Shown here: positions 12,894 through 24,112 of the stretch, in pieces | How the letters are laid out: every line of letters begins with the position of its first letter | Numbering within the stretch: position 1 is the stretch's first letter | Source: Mesotaenium endlicherianum | Lineage: Eukaryota; Streptophyta; Zygnematophyceae; Zygnematales; Mesotaeniaceae | Assembly (NCBI GenBank): GCA_009602735.1 | Contig: WELA01004867.1 | Location: 302,305 to 366,304 of the forward strand | DNA: 64,000 bases | Direction: 5' to 3' | Program-made: the position numbers and the translations under genes | The notes under the pieces: generated by a model | Database searches by the model: none | What the model was told of the DNA's origin: nothing | Seen by the model: only the letters and a program-made list of their open reading frames with translations

Positions 12894-13430
12894 CGTCGCC
12901 GGGTGACGACGTAACCGGGCAACGGGAAGCGGGCCTCTTGCCACTCGGCAAACTTTGGCCCGTTGTCTTCTTGACAAAGTGACCGGTTGGCGGGGAGCGG
13001 GCCTGTCGGGCCAACCCCGCCACCTGGTAGCTTTTGCAACTGAACGTAGGTTGTCTAGTTTTTGATATTTGTTGTTTTGGACTTTTGTGACAAACTCGTC
13101 CATGATAACGTTGTCGCCACTTCTGAACCAAACAACGACCAATCAGAAGATGGTACCCATACTTAGTCCGAAATTGCATGGTTGTGAACATCTTCGAGGC
13201 GATGCAAATGTCTACGCGTCAGATGTGGAGATCAGGTGGAGATCGTTTCCATGCAATTTCTTCGACATTTAGCGTAGAAAGACCCAGAGAATACCATCTT
13301 CGCCTGCCGTGGAGGGGTCATTTTCTCCACTTTGCATGGTTTAGCGTTGAAAAAATCAAAACGGACATGGCCGGAGATGGACACCTGGGGCGTTTTTTGG
13401 CGTTTCGTTCCAAACCGGGCTCGAAGTGCA
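12894..13430 (+). repeat. Alpha repeat, right part
   Basis: Continues the repeat broken at 7668, after the CGTCG duplication. The piece at about 13260-13430 matches the reverse complement of 40.64-40.83 kb: TAGCGTAGAAA, TACCATCTtCGCC, ATTTTCTCCAC, GGCCGGAGATGG. No coding sequence of its own is seen. It abuts the 3' end of the piggyBac-type transposase and may have displaced its stop codon. Confidence 0.6.
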
Positions 13431-13439
13431 AAATCCAAG

Positions 13440-15726
13440 TGCTCTATGTTCCTAGTAGTGTGGTAAATCTGAAAGCAAGGAGTGGGGTGTAATTCACCGT
13501 TGCACGAGACGCACGTAAATTGGCACCTAAACTTCCTGCCAGTAGATCTTTTGTCAAAGTGTGCACCACAGCACACCAAACAACTCCTTCTCTCACCCTC
13601 CTTAGACTTGTCAGGGAAGTGCCTATGGGTCCACCTCTCCTCTCCAGCTGCTCCTGCACTTGCTCTTGTCTGCCTATCGCGAGGATGCTGCCACTCTGTC
13701 ATCTCTCTCTCTAATTCCAATATAACTTAGAATCTATCAGTACCAGGATGAGCCAGCTCATACAACATGAATGCATTGGCTATGGCCCCATCAAAAAAGC
13801 TTCAGTATAGGCAATGCCACCACTTTCTAGCCACCTGCTCTGTCTCCACTGAGTAGTTGTCTCTCAAACACAGTTTGTCAAATTGATCTATAGCGTCCTT
13901 GTATTGGTTGTAGTGCTTGACAATGTGAGGAGTAGGGATACTTTTGGACTCGCCTCCTTTCTGCCTCCTCTGGACCTCTACAACATGTAGTCCCCTACAA
14001 TTAGACAGCAAGTAAACAGGTATTTTGTCTTGCCACACAACAGCTATCGGCTCAGGCCAGTCACACAGTATTGCTTTGAAGGATCCCTGCTCTACTTCTT
14101 TTTGCCCCAGATCTATATCTAGGACCAACTCCTTAGTAGGATAATTTTTTCTATTGGTACAAGTATTAGTAGCTCCATGACCAAATTTTGGCAGCAGCTT
14201 CACAAGATCAGGACTTGTGAAGCCTCTGTCAAGCACAAAACTGTAAGTCTAGCCCTCAGGCAGTGTACTGGCCATCTCCACGACAACTAAAGTATTTGTG
14301 CCACGCCTCTTTTTCTTGTCAAAGACCACAAAATCCCAGCAATAGTAGGTGACATTAACAACTAAAGTAAAGAGCTCTATGCCAAACTTATAGGACTTTT
14401 TAGGACAGTAGACTCTAACAGGGCACTGCTTGTTCCTACTAAGAATCAGCCTCTCATCTACAGTCAAATCCTCACTTGGGTTATTGTATGGTTTGAATTT
14501 TTCTTTTAATAGGTCTATGAATGGCTGACATTGCCACAACCTGTACTGACCAGAGTCCTTAGGAAAGACATCTCTAGCTGCATTAATATAATGTGCAAGT
14601 AGCACTTGATTTGGACCCACCTATCCCTTGACATACATTTTCCAAATGCAGGAAAGTTTATAAGACCAAAATTGTCACTCCTCCAATAATCTGTGTACCT
14701 TGGCAAGGGATTGAGAGCCATGGCAATACAAAGGCCATGCCATAGGATAAGCTCACTAGTACTCAGTAGAGTCCACTGCTTAGCACCTTGCTCATGAGCA
14801 TATGCATTTGTCTCAGTACACATTTCATCATACCAGTCAATGTCGATGAGCAGACGTAGAATAACAAAGGAGCTCATTGTGTGAAACAGCCTGGTGCTTA
14901 TTTTGGTCAAGTCAGTACTGACAATGTTGACAAGCTTGATCAGCCATGAGGGGACTTCACCTTCTTTAGCAGACATCCAAGAAGATTCTGGTCCTCTGCT
15001 GGCAGGTTGAAACTGTTCCTCTTCTTCAGCAGGGGCTGGCACAGAGGGTCTTCTTCTGCCTCCAGCTTCTCATCTGAGCTGTACTCATCCTCAGATCCTG
15101 ACAGCCTTCCCTTCTTCTTCTTGTAGCCCTTGCTAGTCCTGCTCTTGGCACTCTCCTTTGGTAAGGCCACTATATTTCTTCTCTCATCTCTATTCACAGA
15201 CACAGTCACATATAGATCTTTCTGCTTTGAAGATCTTCCCCTCTTCCTCCTTGGCTCTATAGCTAATAGGTCCCCTATCTGAATCTGTGTCAGTGTGTGA
15301 CTCCTTTGGTTCTGGTGTGACAGTCAGATTGGGTGTGATTTGTGTAGGCAGGGTGACTTGGAAGGTCCTAGGAGCAGCTTCTTCCAAATTTTGCTGTGCA
15401 AAGGCTTCTACCCTCACAACTCCCTCATATAGACAGAACCAACAAAATTCTGGCACAGAGGGAATGAACTCTAGAATCTGCTTGCGAGCCCAAGCCTTGT
15501 ACTCCCCATCATACCCAAAATACATCTTGAACTTAGTATCTTTGGTTTTGTGCACCTGTTCTTCAAAAATTCCTACCAAAAAGAACTCTTCAAAATGCTC
15601 TCCGAACTCTTGCCGTGCCCACGTTGCACCCCATATTTTGCTAAACGTTAGTATTTTAGTATCTACGCCTACGACAAAACTTGTGGACAAAGAAGCAATG
15701 GCAGCCATGGCTGCTCTATCCTGCAA
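13440..15726 (-). pseudogene. piggyBac-type transposase (DDE_Tnp_1_7 family), broken
   Basis: Minus-strand segments at 15726-15190, 15209-14940, 15042-14515, 14620-14249, 14236-13802 and 13720-13440 read through the family in order, with frameshifts or stops between them. The catalytic aspartates are all recognisable: LTVDERL near 14480, LDRGFTS near 14230, and the IDQFDKL stretch near 13885 followed by YSVET and KWWHCLY. The C-terminal cysteine-rich finger typical of the family is present (CLVCC...C..C....CFQIYH) near 13610-13460. An acidic, Lys-rich N-terminal part (15200-14950) is usual. Expected function is cut-and-paste transposition at TTAA, matching the flanking TTAA pair. Confidence 0.85.
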
Positions 15727-16006
15727 GAAGCAAGAATTTGGAGGAAGAAACCTGCAATTTTAAAGGCAAAATTTGAAGTTTCATCTGCTCTGTTCATGGC
15801 CGAGAAATATGCATAACTTCCACGGAAGTTGTCAGATTTCCCTTTATCAAATTTTCCGGTACGGTTGAGGTTATAGAAATTCTAGAGGTACCATTTTTAG
15901 CTTATTCTGATATAAGACATTTCATGTTTGACCCTGTACAATATAGGCTAGTTATGGGCACATTTTTTATTCCGCAACCAATATGAATCCCATCGTCTAT
16001 GTACTA
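15727..16006. other. Right subterminal region of the piggyBac-like insertion
   Basis: 280 bp, AT-rich and non-coding, between the transposase start and the TTAA at 16007. By position it would hold the transposase promoter and right terminal repeat. I see no convincing inverted match to the left end beyond a few bases. Confidence 0.5.
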
Positions 16007-16010
16007 TTAA

Positions 16011-17442
16011 TGTGATGCCATTTGGACTGACTAATGCTCCTGCAACCTTTATGGGTGCCATAAATAACATTTTCAGGCCTTACTTACATAAGTTTGTGCA
16101 AGTCTTCTTGGATGATATTCTAATTTTCTTTAAAAATGAAGATGAGCATGCTGAGCACTTGAAGACAGTAATGGACACTCTAAGGAAGAATCAGTTAAAT
16201 TGAGCAAGTGTGATTTTTTTATAAAGAGTATTGAATTCTTAGTACACGTTGTCGGTCAGGAAGGCATCAGTGTGGATCCTAAGAAAGTCCAGACCATAAG
16301 GGACTGGCCAGTACCACAGTCTACTTCGGAAGTTAGATCCTTCCTTGGGTTGGCTGACAATTACAAGAGATTCATTGAAAATTATTTTACAAAGGCCACT
16401 AAATTGACTATCCTTACTAAGAAGGACATAAGGCATGTGTGGGGGGAAGAGCAGCAAGCTGCCTTCCAGACCCTTAAAGATGCTCTCTGTTTTGCCCCAC
16501 TCTTAGCTATATGACCCCAGCAAACCTGTGCAAGTAGTTACTGATGCTTTTGACTTCGCCACGGGTGCTATTTTGTTGCAAATTGCTGACAAAACCACAA
16601 AGGATGGTAAAGCAGGAGTGGCACCCTGTGCTATATGTGTCTATGAAATCAATCCAGCTGAGATTAATTAATCTGTGCATGATAAAGAGCTGCTGGCTAT
16701 CATTGATGTTCTCAAACAGTGGAGAGCATACTTACATGGTAAAGCTTTTAAAGTGATTACATATCATCTAGCTCTGACTCACTTTCGGAAGAAGTCCAAG
16801 CTGTCGAGGAGGGAGAATTGCTGGAGCCAGATGCTGGAGCAGTTCCAAGTCCAGATCGACTACAAACCAAGGAAGTTGAATCCTGCTGATGCACTCTCTA
16901 GAAGACCTGACTTGCAAGAAAGGAACTTTAGTCAGCATGGTGTAGATACAGTCCTCTGTGCACTCACTTCACTAAAGGTGAAAAAGTCCTTCCTGGAATA
17001 AATTAGGAAAGCCTACCTTTTTGACCCAACATTTGAGCCCAGCCCCACTGATGGTGTGTGTCTTGCTACTGCACTCGTGTATAAGCTAAAGGGAGGGGTT
17101 TGGGAAACTGAAATCACTTCATACAGGCTGAAGGTGCTCATTCCTCATAATTTGGAAATAAGGTTTTTGTTATTAAATCAGGCTCACGACAGTGTACTGG
17201 GTGACACACTGTTCACAGTTCCATTACCTGTCCAACCGGGACCGGTCCCCGCTGTCCGGGATGGTGACTCTGAGGAATATAAGGTGGATGAGATTTTAGA
17301 AGCTCGTTCTGTCCATCGATCATCCAAATATGTCATAAAATATTTGGTCAGATGGAAGGGTTACGGTGCCTCTGGGAACACTTGGGAATTTAAGGACCAT
17401 TTGACCAATGCCAAAGGGGCGTTGAAATGCTTCCACCTTTGA
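16011..17442 (+). pseudogene. G1 copy A, 3' part: RT end, RNase H, chromodomain; integrase deleted
   Basis: Resumes the RT at [12 protein letters not shown] (16015) with FLDD near 16110, then RNase H (about 16520-16915) with stops and frameshifts. At 17200-17206 the integrase zinc finger (QAHDSVLG) joins directly to the tail that precedes the chromodomain. Compared with G1 copy B, 1026 bp are missing, exactly 342 codons, at a GGTG shared by both breakpoints, so the frame stays open across the junction. The chromodomain (YKVDEIL...KYLVRWKGYGASGNTWE) spans about 17278-17410. The TDH aspartate expected in RNase H is Tyr (ITYHLAL), as in copy B. Confidence 0.88.
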
Positions 17443-17855
17443 GAGGCTGGGACACCTCCTTACAAGTCATTTCAGTTGACATAGAAAGGTGACAAGAGAT
17501 CTTGTCTCCATTTAAGTTGGAAGGAAAATGTGCCCGAAAGTGACAGTTAGCGACAGAAATGGACAGTAGGTGACAGTAAGTGACAGTTGTGACAATAAGC
17601 CCACCTTAAATATTAACTTGGAGGGAGTAGGATAACACCTCAAGAACTAGCCGATTGTTTTTACATAACCATTCTCCACACTCAACTGCGCTCATACTCA
17701 CTTCTCTTTCACGCACACTCCCACTTTCCGTTTACTTACACCAGGTATTACATACCCGGTAACTCTCACTTCTTCGTTCTTACCTGTCAAAGTGCTTAAT
17801 GATTGTGCAAGATATTACAACTTCACTAATTCCATTTGTGTAATGTTTGAGCAGG
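17443..17855 (+). other. Leader between G1 copy A pol and its extra ORF
   Basis: About 410 bp, non-coding, matching 31814-32202 in copy B. It contains several GTGACAGT(A/T)(A/G)G motifs (17540-17595) and a pyrimidine-rich run at 17690-17780. In both copies the extra ORF begins just after this stretch, so it could hold a second promoter or a splice acceptor; neither is proved. Confidence 0.45.
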
Positions 17856-19511
17856 ATGACCCAGAAGTCTGAACTCAAGAGGAAAAGAAGAGCAGATGAG
17901 GTACAAGCGGAATACAAGGAATTCCACGGCGACATCAAATCGTCCATCATATCTTCTTGGGAATTAGAGCGACTCCGACTGCAGCGTGAGGCCCAGACCA
18001 AGAAGGATGAGGAAGAACAAGCCAGGCTAAGGCAGGAAGAGCAAGACAAAAAAGCTGCAGAAGAAGCCAAGAAGATAGAACAAGACAGGCATGCTGAGGA
18101 GAGGCTGAAGCAGCAAGCTGAGGAAGAACAGAGGAGGATCAAAAGTTATCGTTACACAGTAATGTGCAAGGGCTTTGATCTTCTGGAGGACGCCTTTCAG
18201 TATGCCTAGTGAAGCCAAAGTGAGTCACAAAGGGACAAACTGCTGCGGGAGGGGGAGACATCCCCAAAGTTTGACAAGTACATAAAGGTCAGCACAGGGC
18301 TCCTACTGTACTATGACTATACCAAGATGGTAGGATATACGGTCCGGGAGGCCAACACTGGCCCAGATGAACGAATCTGAAGCTGTACCAAAACTTGGAA
18401 TTTGGGGCACAGACAGGGTCATCAGATTGATCCCTATGGACCCAAATAACTTCAAGGATGCCACTTCCTCCAACCGATTCAAGGCCATGTATATCAAGGT
18501 GGAGAGAAGAAGCTGGAAGTTCTTGGCAAGGAAAACCAGCCAGCTGGACTTCACGGGACATTGGTACCCTTGTACTCTGAAGAGGACAGACCCTGCTTTT
18601 TTCCTGCAGTCCACTGATTGGCGCTAGATGACCATCAACATGAGGGACCAGCTCAATGACAGAGCTGAGGAAGACAATTTCTTGACAAACTTGCAGGGGA
18701 AAATAGTGCTGCCACCTCACATTGCAGCATGGGATCCAAGATTGGATGGAGTCAAGGACTGCGTGAGTCAAGAGACGCAGGAGGAGAGGACCAAGGCTAG
18801 GGATTCTTTCTCTAAGTAGAAACATGCTTATGCCAAATGGGCAAGTAAGCAGGGGGGAGAAATACCTATATGCGGTCAGGACCCAAGAACCGCCACCAGC
18901 ACCCAAAAGGGGGAGGTCAGTGGGATACTCTTTTTCTCGGAAACGGCTGGAGGAGATGACCAGAGAAACTCCAAAAGTCTTAGAACAACAGGAGTACGAA
19001 AGAGGAGGAAGGCGCAAGAGAAAAGTCCAAATCTGCTGAGGCACAGACTCCTGCTACCTCCCCCATGTTGCAAAGGACTGGGCGGTCCTTGGCACAGGCA
19101 GCTTTGCAGCAGTTTGGGAATACCATCCCACCAGGAGATCCAGAGCTCCAGTGGCTGGGAAGTTTCAGTAGGAGGAGTCCGACCCCAGGAGGTGAGACTC
19201 AGGCAGACAGGGCAGACAGGAGGGTTGCCAAGGAGGCAGCCAGAGGACAGCCAGCATCCCCCTCTCATGCAGGGCATGTGCCCTTAGCCCATGTCATGTA
19301 GCACTCTTCTGGCATGCCAGTGTATGTTCCTGTCAGTTTGAGAGCTGCACAGGAGAGGGTTGTCTCCATCAACTTGCAGACTGTGCAAGAGGAGGTTGCC
19401 CAGTTGCCACGTTCTCCTCACAGTTCACCTCAGAATGAGCCCCTAGGTTTCAAGAGACCAGCGGATAGGAGAAGGAGGTGCAGGTCCAGGTCCCGCTTCC
19501 CAGAGGATTGA
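17856..19511 (+). pseudogene. G1 copy A extra ORF after pol (unknown protein)
   Basis: A sense-strand frame of about 552 codons with several breaks, matching the frame at 32203-33864 in copy B. The first 120 residues are a charged coiled coil (runs of E, K, Q). A conserved middle block reads KFDKYI.VSTGLLLYYDY..MVGYTVREA, then RFKAMY..VERRSW.FLAR, GHWYPC, MTINMRDQ and LPPHIAAWDPRLDGV. The last third is Pro/Ser/Arg-rich. Stops after SYR...FQYA (18207-18212) and at DWR* (18625-18627), plus frameshifts near 18355 and 18820, make it a pseudogene. I recognise no known domain; it has no signal peptide or membrane segment, so it does not look like env. A structural or RNA-binding role is possible. 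Confidence 0.7.
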
Positions 19512-19622
19512 GCCTCTGGTACTTAGTTTGCTATTGTGTTTGTTTAATGTCAGTTTGCTTTTGTGTTGCATGTGAGTTACTTTATTGCAATCAAATAGTC
19601 AACAAATTTGTCGAGTGGACAA

Positions 19623-20526
19623 TGTACCGTTTCTGCTTTTCGAGAGGATCTTTTTGTCGGTATTCAAGGAATATTGAAATGAAGTGGAAAGAAAATCGAC
19701 AAATCCTCGAAAAAGCAAAAATGAAAATTAACGTAGAATGTGTGCTTGTGAGAGTTGCACTCACAATGACTCTGCATGTATTTATATCTGCATGACGTGA
19801 GGCACTGGAGTGCTTTGAGTCACCACCTAGGGCATTGGTTCATGTCAACGAAAGCAGGTGAAGGGGTACGACCCATTTGGGCTGAGTGCTCGAAACGTGC
19901 CGTTTGGCCGTTTGGGGACTTTTCGACGGTTTCCGAAAAACCGTTTCGCGCCAAACGGGCGTTTTCGCGTTCTCGCGACTCTCCAAGAAGTCGCGACTGT
20001 TTGTGGAGTCGCGTACACATGCTTTTCGTCATAAATCGGTAGTTAAAAAGACTACTTCGCCAATCGGTCAGGTGTGAACGTTTCAAACGACAGATCGCGG
20101 GTTCGAATCCGATCGGATGCGAAGTCGCTTTTGCAGATTATGTGTCGTTTGACTTTTACGACTGTTTGTTCATATTAACGACTCGTCGTAAATTCGAAAT
20201 CAGTGATTGTGCATTATCCAAAATGATTTCAATCAAAATAACTTAATCAAACAATGATTAATTAAGTTATCATCTCATAATTAATCAAAGTAAGTTCATG
20301 AATAATTATGTCGTACTTTTGCGAAGTAGTCAAATTACATTACGACTCTTTTTGCATTAGTATCTCGGTCGTTTTGCCGATCGACCGGGAATTAATCGGC
20401 ACACGCGTGTGGCGAATAATTAATGTGATGCAATCATTTATCAAATAACATATGATGAATAGTATAACGTATTTTAGGTGATCGGGAAAACGTCCCAAAT
20501 ACGCCTAAAAAGATCAAATCATTACA
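19623..20526 (-). repeat. G2 3' LTR (904 bp)
   Basis: Plus strand starts TGTACCGTTTCTGC and ends CAAATCATTACA, followed by the polypurine tract. It matches 35339-36055 for its first ~700 bp with clear divergence. It contains a tRNA-like A/B-box pair at 20058-20110. Confidence 0.85.
20058..20110 (+). promoter_or_regulatory. tRNA-like A-box/B-box pair in G2 3' LTR
   Basis: GGTTCGAATCC at 20100-20110 is an exact Pol III B-box consensus; an A-box-like CGCCAATCGGTCAGG lies about 30 nt upstream. The same pair occurs in the other G2 LTR. The T-stem is mispaired, so this is not a working tRNA. Confidence 0.45.
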
Positions 20527-20668
20527 CTCCTCCCCCCTTAAACGAGCTTAACGTCCTCGTTAAGCGCACGTTTTTTAAAGTCTTAAATGTGTCAATACTA
20601 GCCTTGACTAGCAGAAAACACTGGTGAGCAATTGGACTATGCATCATCACACTGACGAAAAAGAGCGA

Positions 20669-21860
20669 TTAGTTGGCCGCGTCTGTTTTGCGTTTGTTCC
20701 TTGGCTTATGAATTGCACCGGGTAGCACACTTGCCGTGGTACAAAGCTGTTGAGCGGTAGCCCATCGTAACCAATATTGTTGAACCAGGTCCTCACAATT
20801 AAGTAGGACTTTGTCATGAGGTTCGTACAAGTTCCAACTGGAATTGTAATCAAGCCACTTTATCAAAAGCTCCACGCGTGGAGGCTTATGACGAGCGTAG
20901 CGGTGTCCTAAGACCTCCTCTACATCCCATGCCTTATCATCATCGGCGAGTTCCAATTCGGGTGCTTGTGGATGATAGCGGCCATTGGACCTAAACAGCT
21001 TAAGTAAACTGACATGGAACACAGGATGCGTTCGCCCCATGGATTTAGGCAAATCCACTCGGTATGCAACAGGTCCAACCTTTGCGATAACGATAAAAGG
21101 GCCTACCCAGCGAGGCAGAAGCTTGCGCTTTCCTGGGTGCTTGAGTTGGAGGTTTTTAGTTTGCAAAAGTACTTTATTGCCAACTTGAAAACTTAACTCA
21201 GTTCTGTGCGTGTTTGCAAACGTTTTCTGCCGATTTCGAGCAGCTGCTAAAGCCAGCTTCGCGCTTTTGTGCACCTCTTGAAGAGAGTAGACAAATAGGC
21301 GTGCACTTGGCACTCTCATGGTTGACAGCCCCCCCTGAGCGTAAACGACGCGCGTGAGAGGATGTGCGGATGTCGCCCATAGTTAAGGAAAAACGGAGTT
21401 TTCTTAACACTTTCCTGATAAGCATTATTTACTGCAAACTCAGCAACTGAAAGGAGGGTGTCCCAGTTGTCTTGGCGAGGATCACATAATGCCTAAGGAA
21501 TTGTTGCAGAACGCGGTTCATTCGTTTTGTCTGACCATCGGTCTGAGGGTGGAAGCTAGTGGACATGTTAAGTTTCGTGCCAAAATGCGAGCAAACTTCC
21601 TGCCATAAGTGGCTCGTAAATCACCTTTCACGATCACTTATGATATTTTTCCGCATGCCATGCAACTTGAACACATGATCGACGAAGAGGCGCGCGGTCT
21701 CGACGGCATCAAGTGATGGTTTAGTGGCCACAAAGTGTACCATTTTAGTGAAACGATCCACGACCGTTAACACCCCATTGTATCCTCTATCGATGGTAGG
21801 CAATTTCACGACAAAGTCGAGGCTTATGCTTTCCCAAGGAGCACATGCAAGTTCCATGGT
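20669..21860 (-). pseudogene. G2 integrase core and chromodomain
   Basis: The integrase core starts near 21860 (SISLDFVVKLP, first Asp) and runs to SDRER* near 21625 (second Asp, then a stop). It resumes to [13 protein letters not shown] near 21530, where the catalytic Glu (usually QTERxNR) is Lys. After further breaks, a 216-residue frame (21319-20669) holds the GPF-type module (RWVGPFIVIAK...YRVDLP...HPVFHVSLLK) at residues 70-108 and a chromodomain (WDVEEVLGHR...LLIKWLDY....NLYEP) at residues 131-183. The chromodomain would steer integration to particular chromatin. The Glu-to-Lys change alone should abolish integration. Confidence 0.83.
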
Positions 21861-23613
21861 TGCAACTTCCCAGCGAGCAACGTATTGCTCGGCTTATTCC
21901 TCTGACATGTTGCGCAGTTGACGATGTACTCGGCAACATCAATCTTAAGGGACGGCCAAATGTACCCTCGGCGCAAAGTGTGTGTGGTTTTGGTAATTCC
22001 ATGGTGACCTGAGTAAGGAGAGTCATGCGCTTCTCGTAGCAGCACATGTCTTACTCGGCCTTCTGGGACAGCAATGCGCCCATTGTCCCACCAAGAACCG
22101 TCCTCAAACGAATAGGTTGAGTGTTCTTTCCTTTTATCCATACTGTCCATCTTTACGACTACACTGTTCAAGCCAGTACCCTGGAGACCTAGGAAAAACG
22201 GATCTTTGAGATAGCACTCGCGAAATAGTTGATGCAGGTCAAGTACTTGCGAGTTGTGCATGCTATCCAAATCGGATTGGCCCGCGTCACCAGGCCGGGC
22301 AACGCCAGTCGTCTGAGGGGGAACAGAAGAATCAAGGGTGGCCGCCCTCGAAGCTTGACCATTTTGTTCTTGCAAATTAGCAACAGTCCCCAACATCAAG
22401 TGGTGATGGGGAATTCGACTTAGAGGGTCAGCAACATTGTTACGACCAGGGCGATACGCCCAGTTAAAGTGGAATCGTTGCAAGAACTGAGACCATCTCG
22501 TCTGGCGCCTCGATAGCGTTGGCTGGATTTGAAAGAAGGTATTTGGGCAGTGGTCCGTAAACACTGTCAAACCCTTACAACCTTCCAAATAACATCGCCA
22601 AGTTTTAAAAGCGTATATGACTGCCCAAAGCTCCTGCTCTGTCGTTGAGTAATGTTGTTCGGCAGGTATCAGCTTACGACTCTCAAAATTGATAGGCTTG
22701 CCTGCCTGCAGCAGTACAGCCCCTATTCCAACACCAGACGCATCGGCGACTACCTCGTAAGGCAAGTCCGGATTGGCTAATGAAAGAAGTGGCGCATTAG
22801 TGGGTGCATACTTAATGCGCTCCAACGCATGTTGCGTATTCTCATCCCAAATGAACGGCTTATCTTTCCTCGTCAGAGCAGTGAGTGGCGCGGCCATCAC
22901 TGAATAACCTTGCATAAGCTTACGAAAGTAGATAGCAAACTCAAGGAATGAACGTACAGTATGTACATCTTTTGGGACAGGCCAGTCTGCGACGCACGCA
23001 ATCTTGGCTGGGTTAGGGCGCACCCCTTTTGAACTCACGATGTGTCCCAGGTACAAAAGTTCATCCTTTAGGAAGGAACATTGTTGAGCTTAGCGTACAG
23101 CTGTTGCTCACAAAGGATTTGCAACACCAATTCGAGGTGCTTGTAATGCTCGTCCCTGTTCTTTGAATAGACGAGGATATCGTCAAGGTAAACTTGGACA
23201 AATTTCCCCATGTAAGGTCTAAACAAATTGTTCATCGTACTTTGGAACGTCGCTGGTGCATTGGTAAGTCCAAAACTTAGGACTTTGTATTGGTAGTGCC
23301 CAATAGGCGTACAAAACGCTGTTTTGGGGACATCCTCTGGTGTGATTCGAACTTGATGATAGCCTTGGGCTAAATCAAGCAAGGAGAACACGCATGCCCC
23401 CTGCAACAAATCACACAAATTATCAATGCGAGGCAACGAACAGCGGTCCTTGACCGTTATGTTGTTCAACGCACGATAATCAATGCACATTCTAAGCGTC
23501 CCATCTTTCTTTTGAACAAATAGAATGGGCGCCCCGGATGGAGAAGAGCTCGGCTCAATCCATCCTTTCTCTAGCAAGTCGCTAATTTGGTCCTTCATTT
23601 CGTTCATCTTCAA
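21824..23613 (-). pseudogene. G2 reverse transcriptase, RNase H and integrase zinc finger
   Basis: RT motifs run from 23613: [43 protein letters not shown] and YLDD. After a small break at 23068-23056 the frame continues with YLGHIVSS and RNase H, which keeps D (VVADASG), E (TTEQELWAV), D (FTDHCPN) and the final NVADPLSR. The H2C2 integrase finger (HDSPYSGHHG...CATCQRNK) ends the frame near 21850. Two frames (181 and 410 residues) are long and open, so decay is modest. Confidence 0.9.
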
Positions 23614-24112
23614 CGGGCTTAGGCGATAAATTGGTCGCCAAGTCGGTTGAGAGTCGGGAATGAGAGGGATTGTGTGTCCAATACCCCGTGTCAGGCCGAA
23701 GCCCGGCTCCTATTTCACTTGGAAACACTGACTTATACTTTTGCAAAAGAGCATAAAGTTCAGGTGTGAGTGCTTCCTCATGACCACTAACGTCCAACAT
23801 CGGCTCTTGCGTAAAGAGAGTAGTGGAAGTTGCTGGGGAATCGGGTCTTAGGAATCCATAGAAAACATTTTGACCGTGCTTTGCCAAACGTCAAGCTTGC
23901 TTTATGGACAGTAAAAGAGTCTTTGAAGGACTATCCAAGGCCATATCGGGCTTAAGGGACTAAAGAGTAATCTTCTTGGTCCCCTTGCGTACAATGCATG
24001 TCTTTCGCCCAAAGTCAAGCAATGCACTTGTTTGCGTAAGCCAATCATTACCCAAAACTGCGTTGATTCCAAGCGGCAATTCAGTGACGTAGAATTGTAC
24101 GTGGCCGATGTA

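Larger units (their letters stand above)
5731..16006. mobile_element. piggyBac-like DNA transposon inserted in G1 copy A RT, TTAA target duplication
   Basis: G1 copy B reads without a break across the RT site that here is split. Copy A has ...gagtTTAA at 5727-5730 and TTAAtgtgatgcc at 16007-16010, so exactly one TTAA is duplicated, the signature of piggyBac insertion. A piggyBac-type transposase lies inside at 13.4-15.7 kb on the minus strand. After removing the copia element nested at 7669-12893, the insertion is about 5 kb. The left end reads CACTAGCTTT; the right end read inward is TAGTACATAG, so the terminal inverted repeats are poor. The ends may be decayed, or more than one element may make up the interval. 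Confidence 0.72.

Noticed and set aside
18289-19044. Long minus-strand frame opposite the G1 copy A extra ORF
   Set aside because: Mirror of a biased sense sequence. The corresponding minus strand in copy B is broken differently, while the sense blocks are conserved.
20030-20125. tRNA gene in the G2 LTR
   Set aside because: B-box is perfect, but the T-stem and anticodon stem do not pair properly in either LTR copy.
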